This document shows positions 13,871 through 15,083 of a stretch of 15,083 nucleotides of DNA, one piece after another (the stretch's first letter is position 1; each line of letters starts with the position of its first letter). A program made the translations under genes and the position numbers. Location of the stretch: contig PMBV01000102.1 of the NCBI GenBank assembly GCA_003153055.1, forward strand, positions 2,043-17,125, given 5' to 3'. The stretch comes from Myxococcales bacterium. Lineage in GTDB: Bacteria > Myxococcota > Myxococcia > Myxococcales > Myxococcaceae. The notes beneath the pieces are model-generated. The model made no database searches. It worked only from the letters and a program-made list of their open reading frames with translations, and had not been told where the DNA came from.

Positions 13871-15083
13871 CCCTCGCGCAGCTCCGCCGTATCTCTCGCA
13901 CCACGGTGCCCATCACGCTTGACCCCTCAGCGAACGAGGCCATCGACAAAGGGGCCGCGGCCATCGCCGCCATCGTGGCGCGGGGCGAGCCAGCCTACGG
14001 CATCAACACTGGTTTCGGCCGGCTGGCCAGCACCCACATTCCCAGAGATCAACTCGAGCTCCTTCAGCGGAACCTGGTGCTCTCTCACGCCGTGGGGGTG
14101 GGCAAGCCGCTCTCGGCGCCGGTGGTGCGGCTGGTCATCGCCCTCAAGGTGGCCAGCCTGGCGCGGGGCCACTCGGGAGTGCGCCGCCAGGTCATCGATG
14201 CCTTGCTCGCCCTCGACCGGGCCGGCGTGTTGCCCATCATCCCCGAGAAGGGCTCGGTGGGAGCCTCGGGCGACCTCGCGCCGCTGGCGCACCTGGCGGC
14301 GGTGCTGCTGGGCATCGGCGAGGTACAGCACGGCGCCGAGCGGCTCCCAGCGAGGGAGGGCCTGGCGCGCGCCGGGCTGGCACCGCTCACGTTGGCGGCC
14401 AAGGAGGGGCTGGCGCTCCTCAACGGCACGCAGGTGTCGACGGCGCTGGCGCTCCACCACCTCTTCGACATCGAGGATCTCTTCCGCACCGCGGTGGTCT
14501 CCGGAGCGCTGTCGGTGGACGCGGCGGCCGGCTCGGTGAAGCCCTTCGATGAGCGCATCCATCGGCTCCGCGGGCACCCGGGCCAGGTCGACGCGGCCGC
14601 CGCCTACCGGGCGTTGCTCGAGGGCTCGGAGATCAACGTGAGCCACCGCGACTGCGGCAAGGTGCAGGACCCCTACAGCCTGCGCTGTCAGCCTCAGGTG
14701 ATGGGCGCCTGCCTCGATCAACTCCGCCACGTGGCCACGGTGCTGGAGCGAGAGGCCAACGCCGTCTCGGACAACCCGCTCCTCTTCCCCGACACGCTCG
14801 AGGTACTCTCGGGAGGCAACTTCCACGCCGAGCCGGTGGCGCTGGTGGCCGATGGCGCGGCGCTGGCGGTGGCGGAGATCGGCGCCCTTGCGGAGCGGCG
14901 CATCGCCCTGCTCATCGACGCGACGCTCTCGGGCCTGCCGCCGTTTCTGGTGAGGGACGGAGGAGTCAACTCGGGCTTCATGATCGCCCACGTCACCGCG
15001 GCGGCCCTGGCATCGGAGAACAAGACCCTGGCCCACCCGGCGTCGGTGGACTCGCTCCCCACCTCGGCCAACCAGGAGGACCA
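13846..15083 (+). CDS. hutH: Histidine ammonia-lyase (3' end cut by window edge)
   Basis: The 412 complete codons visible cover about four fifths of a usual HutH of some 510 residues. This cytoplasmic enzyme turns L-histidine into urocanate and ammonia, the first step of histidine breakdown. Key features: [12 protein letters not shown] at the N-terminus, Y51 in YGINTGFG, H81 in LSHAVGVG, the Ala-Ser-Gly triad (140-142 in [15 protein letters not shown]) that cyclises to the MIO prosthetic group, LLNGTQ (191-196), [14 protein letters not shown] (274-287), SDNPL (308-312), GGNFHAEP (323-330) and SANQED at the window end. The ATG at 13846 was chosen because it gives the N-terminus usual in the family; an ATG at 13867 that overlaps the upstream stop as ATGA would remove seven residues. 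Neither has a clear ribosome site. A HutC-like palindrome lies upstream, suggesting urocanate-responsive repression. Confidence 0.97.
   Translation, partial: MVLTPGAMTLAQLRRISRTTVPITLDPSANEAIDKGAAAIAAIVARGEPAYGINTGFGRLASTHIPRDQLELLQRNLVLSHAVGVGKPLSAPVVRLVIALKVASLARGHSGVRRQVIDALLALDRAGVLPIIPEKGSVGASGDLAPLAHLAAVLLGIGEVQHGAERLPAREGLARAGLAPLTLAAKEGLALLNGTQVSTALALHHLFDIEDLFRTAVVSGALSVDAAAGSVKPFDERIHRLRGHPGQVDAAAAYRALLEGSEINVSHRDCGKVQDPYSLRCQPQVMGACLDQLRHVATVLEREANAVSDNPLLFPDTLEVLSGGNFHAEPVALVADGAALAVAEIGALAERRIALLIDATLSGLPPFLVRDGGVNSGFMIAHVTAAALASENKTLAHPASVDSLPTSANQED

Noticed and set aside
13927..15036. Minus-strand open frame opposite hutH
   Set aside because: It mirrors a highly conserved enzyme gene and has no recognisable domain.

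Overview
The window is very GC-rich, densely coded DNA with strong G/C bias in third codon positions. The gene content (two roadblock/LC7 proteins, a DUF4388 protein, lipoproteins with repeated NCGxC cysteine motifs, a lipoprotein subtilase with a BACON-like tail) points to a delta-proteobacterial lineage, most likely a myxobacterium (Myxococcota). This is an inference from gene style; no marker gene such as rRNA is present. I see no mobile element, tRNA, rRNA or CRISPR array.

Layout. (1) 1-2374, minus strand: a three-gene run reading leftwards. It holds a secreted coiled-coil protein with a beta-rich C-terminal domain, a membrane-anchored TPR-like protein and a CapA-type metallophosphatase cut by the window edge. 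(2) 2375-2617: a divergent promoter region with a good sigma70-like promoter facing right. (3) 2618-6174, plus strand: a tight five-gene operon encoding an LC7-like/DUF4388 protein, a small LC7 protein, a second LC7 protein with a proline-rich linker and helical tail, a two-TM receptor that stops after its HAMP domain, and a secreted soluble copy of the same sensory domain. This is the most interesting part of the window. (4) 6176-9644, minus strand: a cysteine-rich repeat protein (probable lipoprotein) followed by a subtilisin-like lipoprotein protease. (5) 9824-11581, plus: a multi-pass GT-C type glycosyltransferase. (6) 11587-12378, minus: a cytosolic calcineurin-like phosphoesterase. (7) 12379-12730: a non-coding divergent region with two adjacent inverted repeats. 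(8) 12731-15083, plus: a secreted alkaline-phosphatase-superfamily hydrolase and histidine ammonia-lyase (hutH, cut by the right edge). A perfect 12-bp GntR/HutC-like palindrome lies just before hutH.

How the genes may work together. The five-gene operon looks like a signalling module. A periplasmic and a membrane-bound version of one sensor domain would detect a ligand, and HAMP would pass the signal to the LC7 scaffold proteins and the DUF4388 protein in the cytoplasm. No histidine kinase, chemotaxis signalling domain or Ras-like GTPase is encoded next to it, so the output is unknown. The layout resembles, but is not, an actinobacterial conservon or an MglA/MglB pair. hutH suggests histidine degradation; the other genes are unconnected cell-envelope or housekeeping functions.
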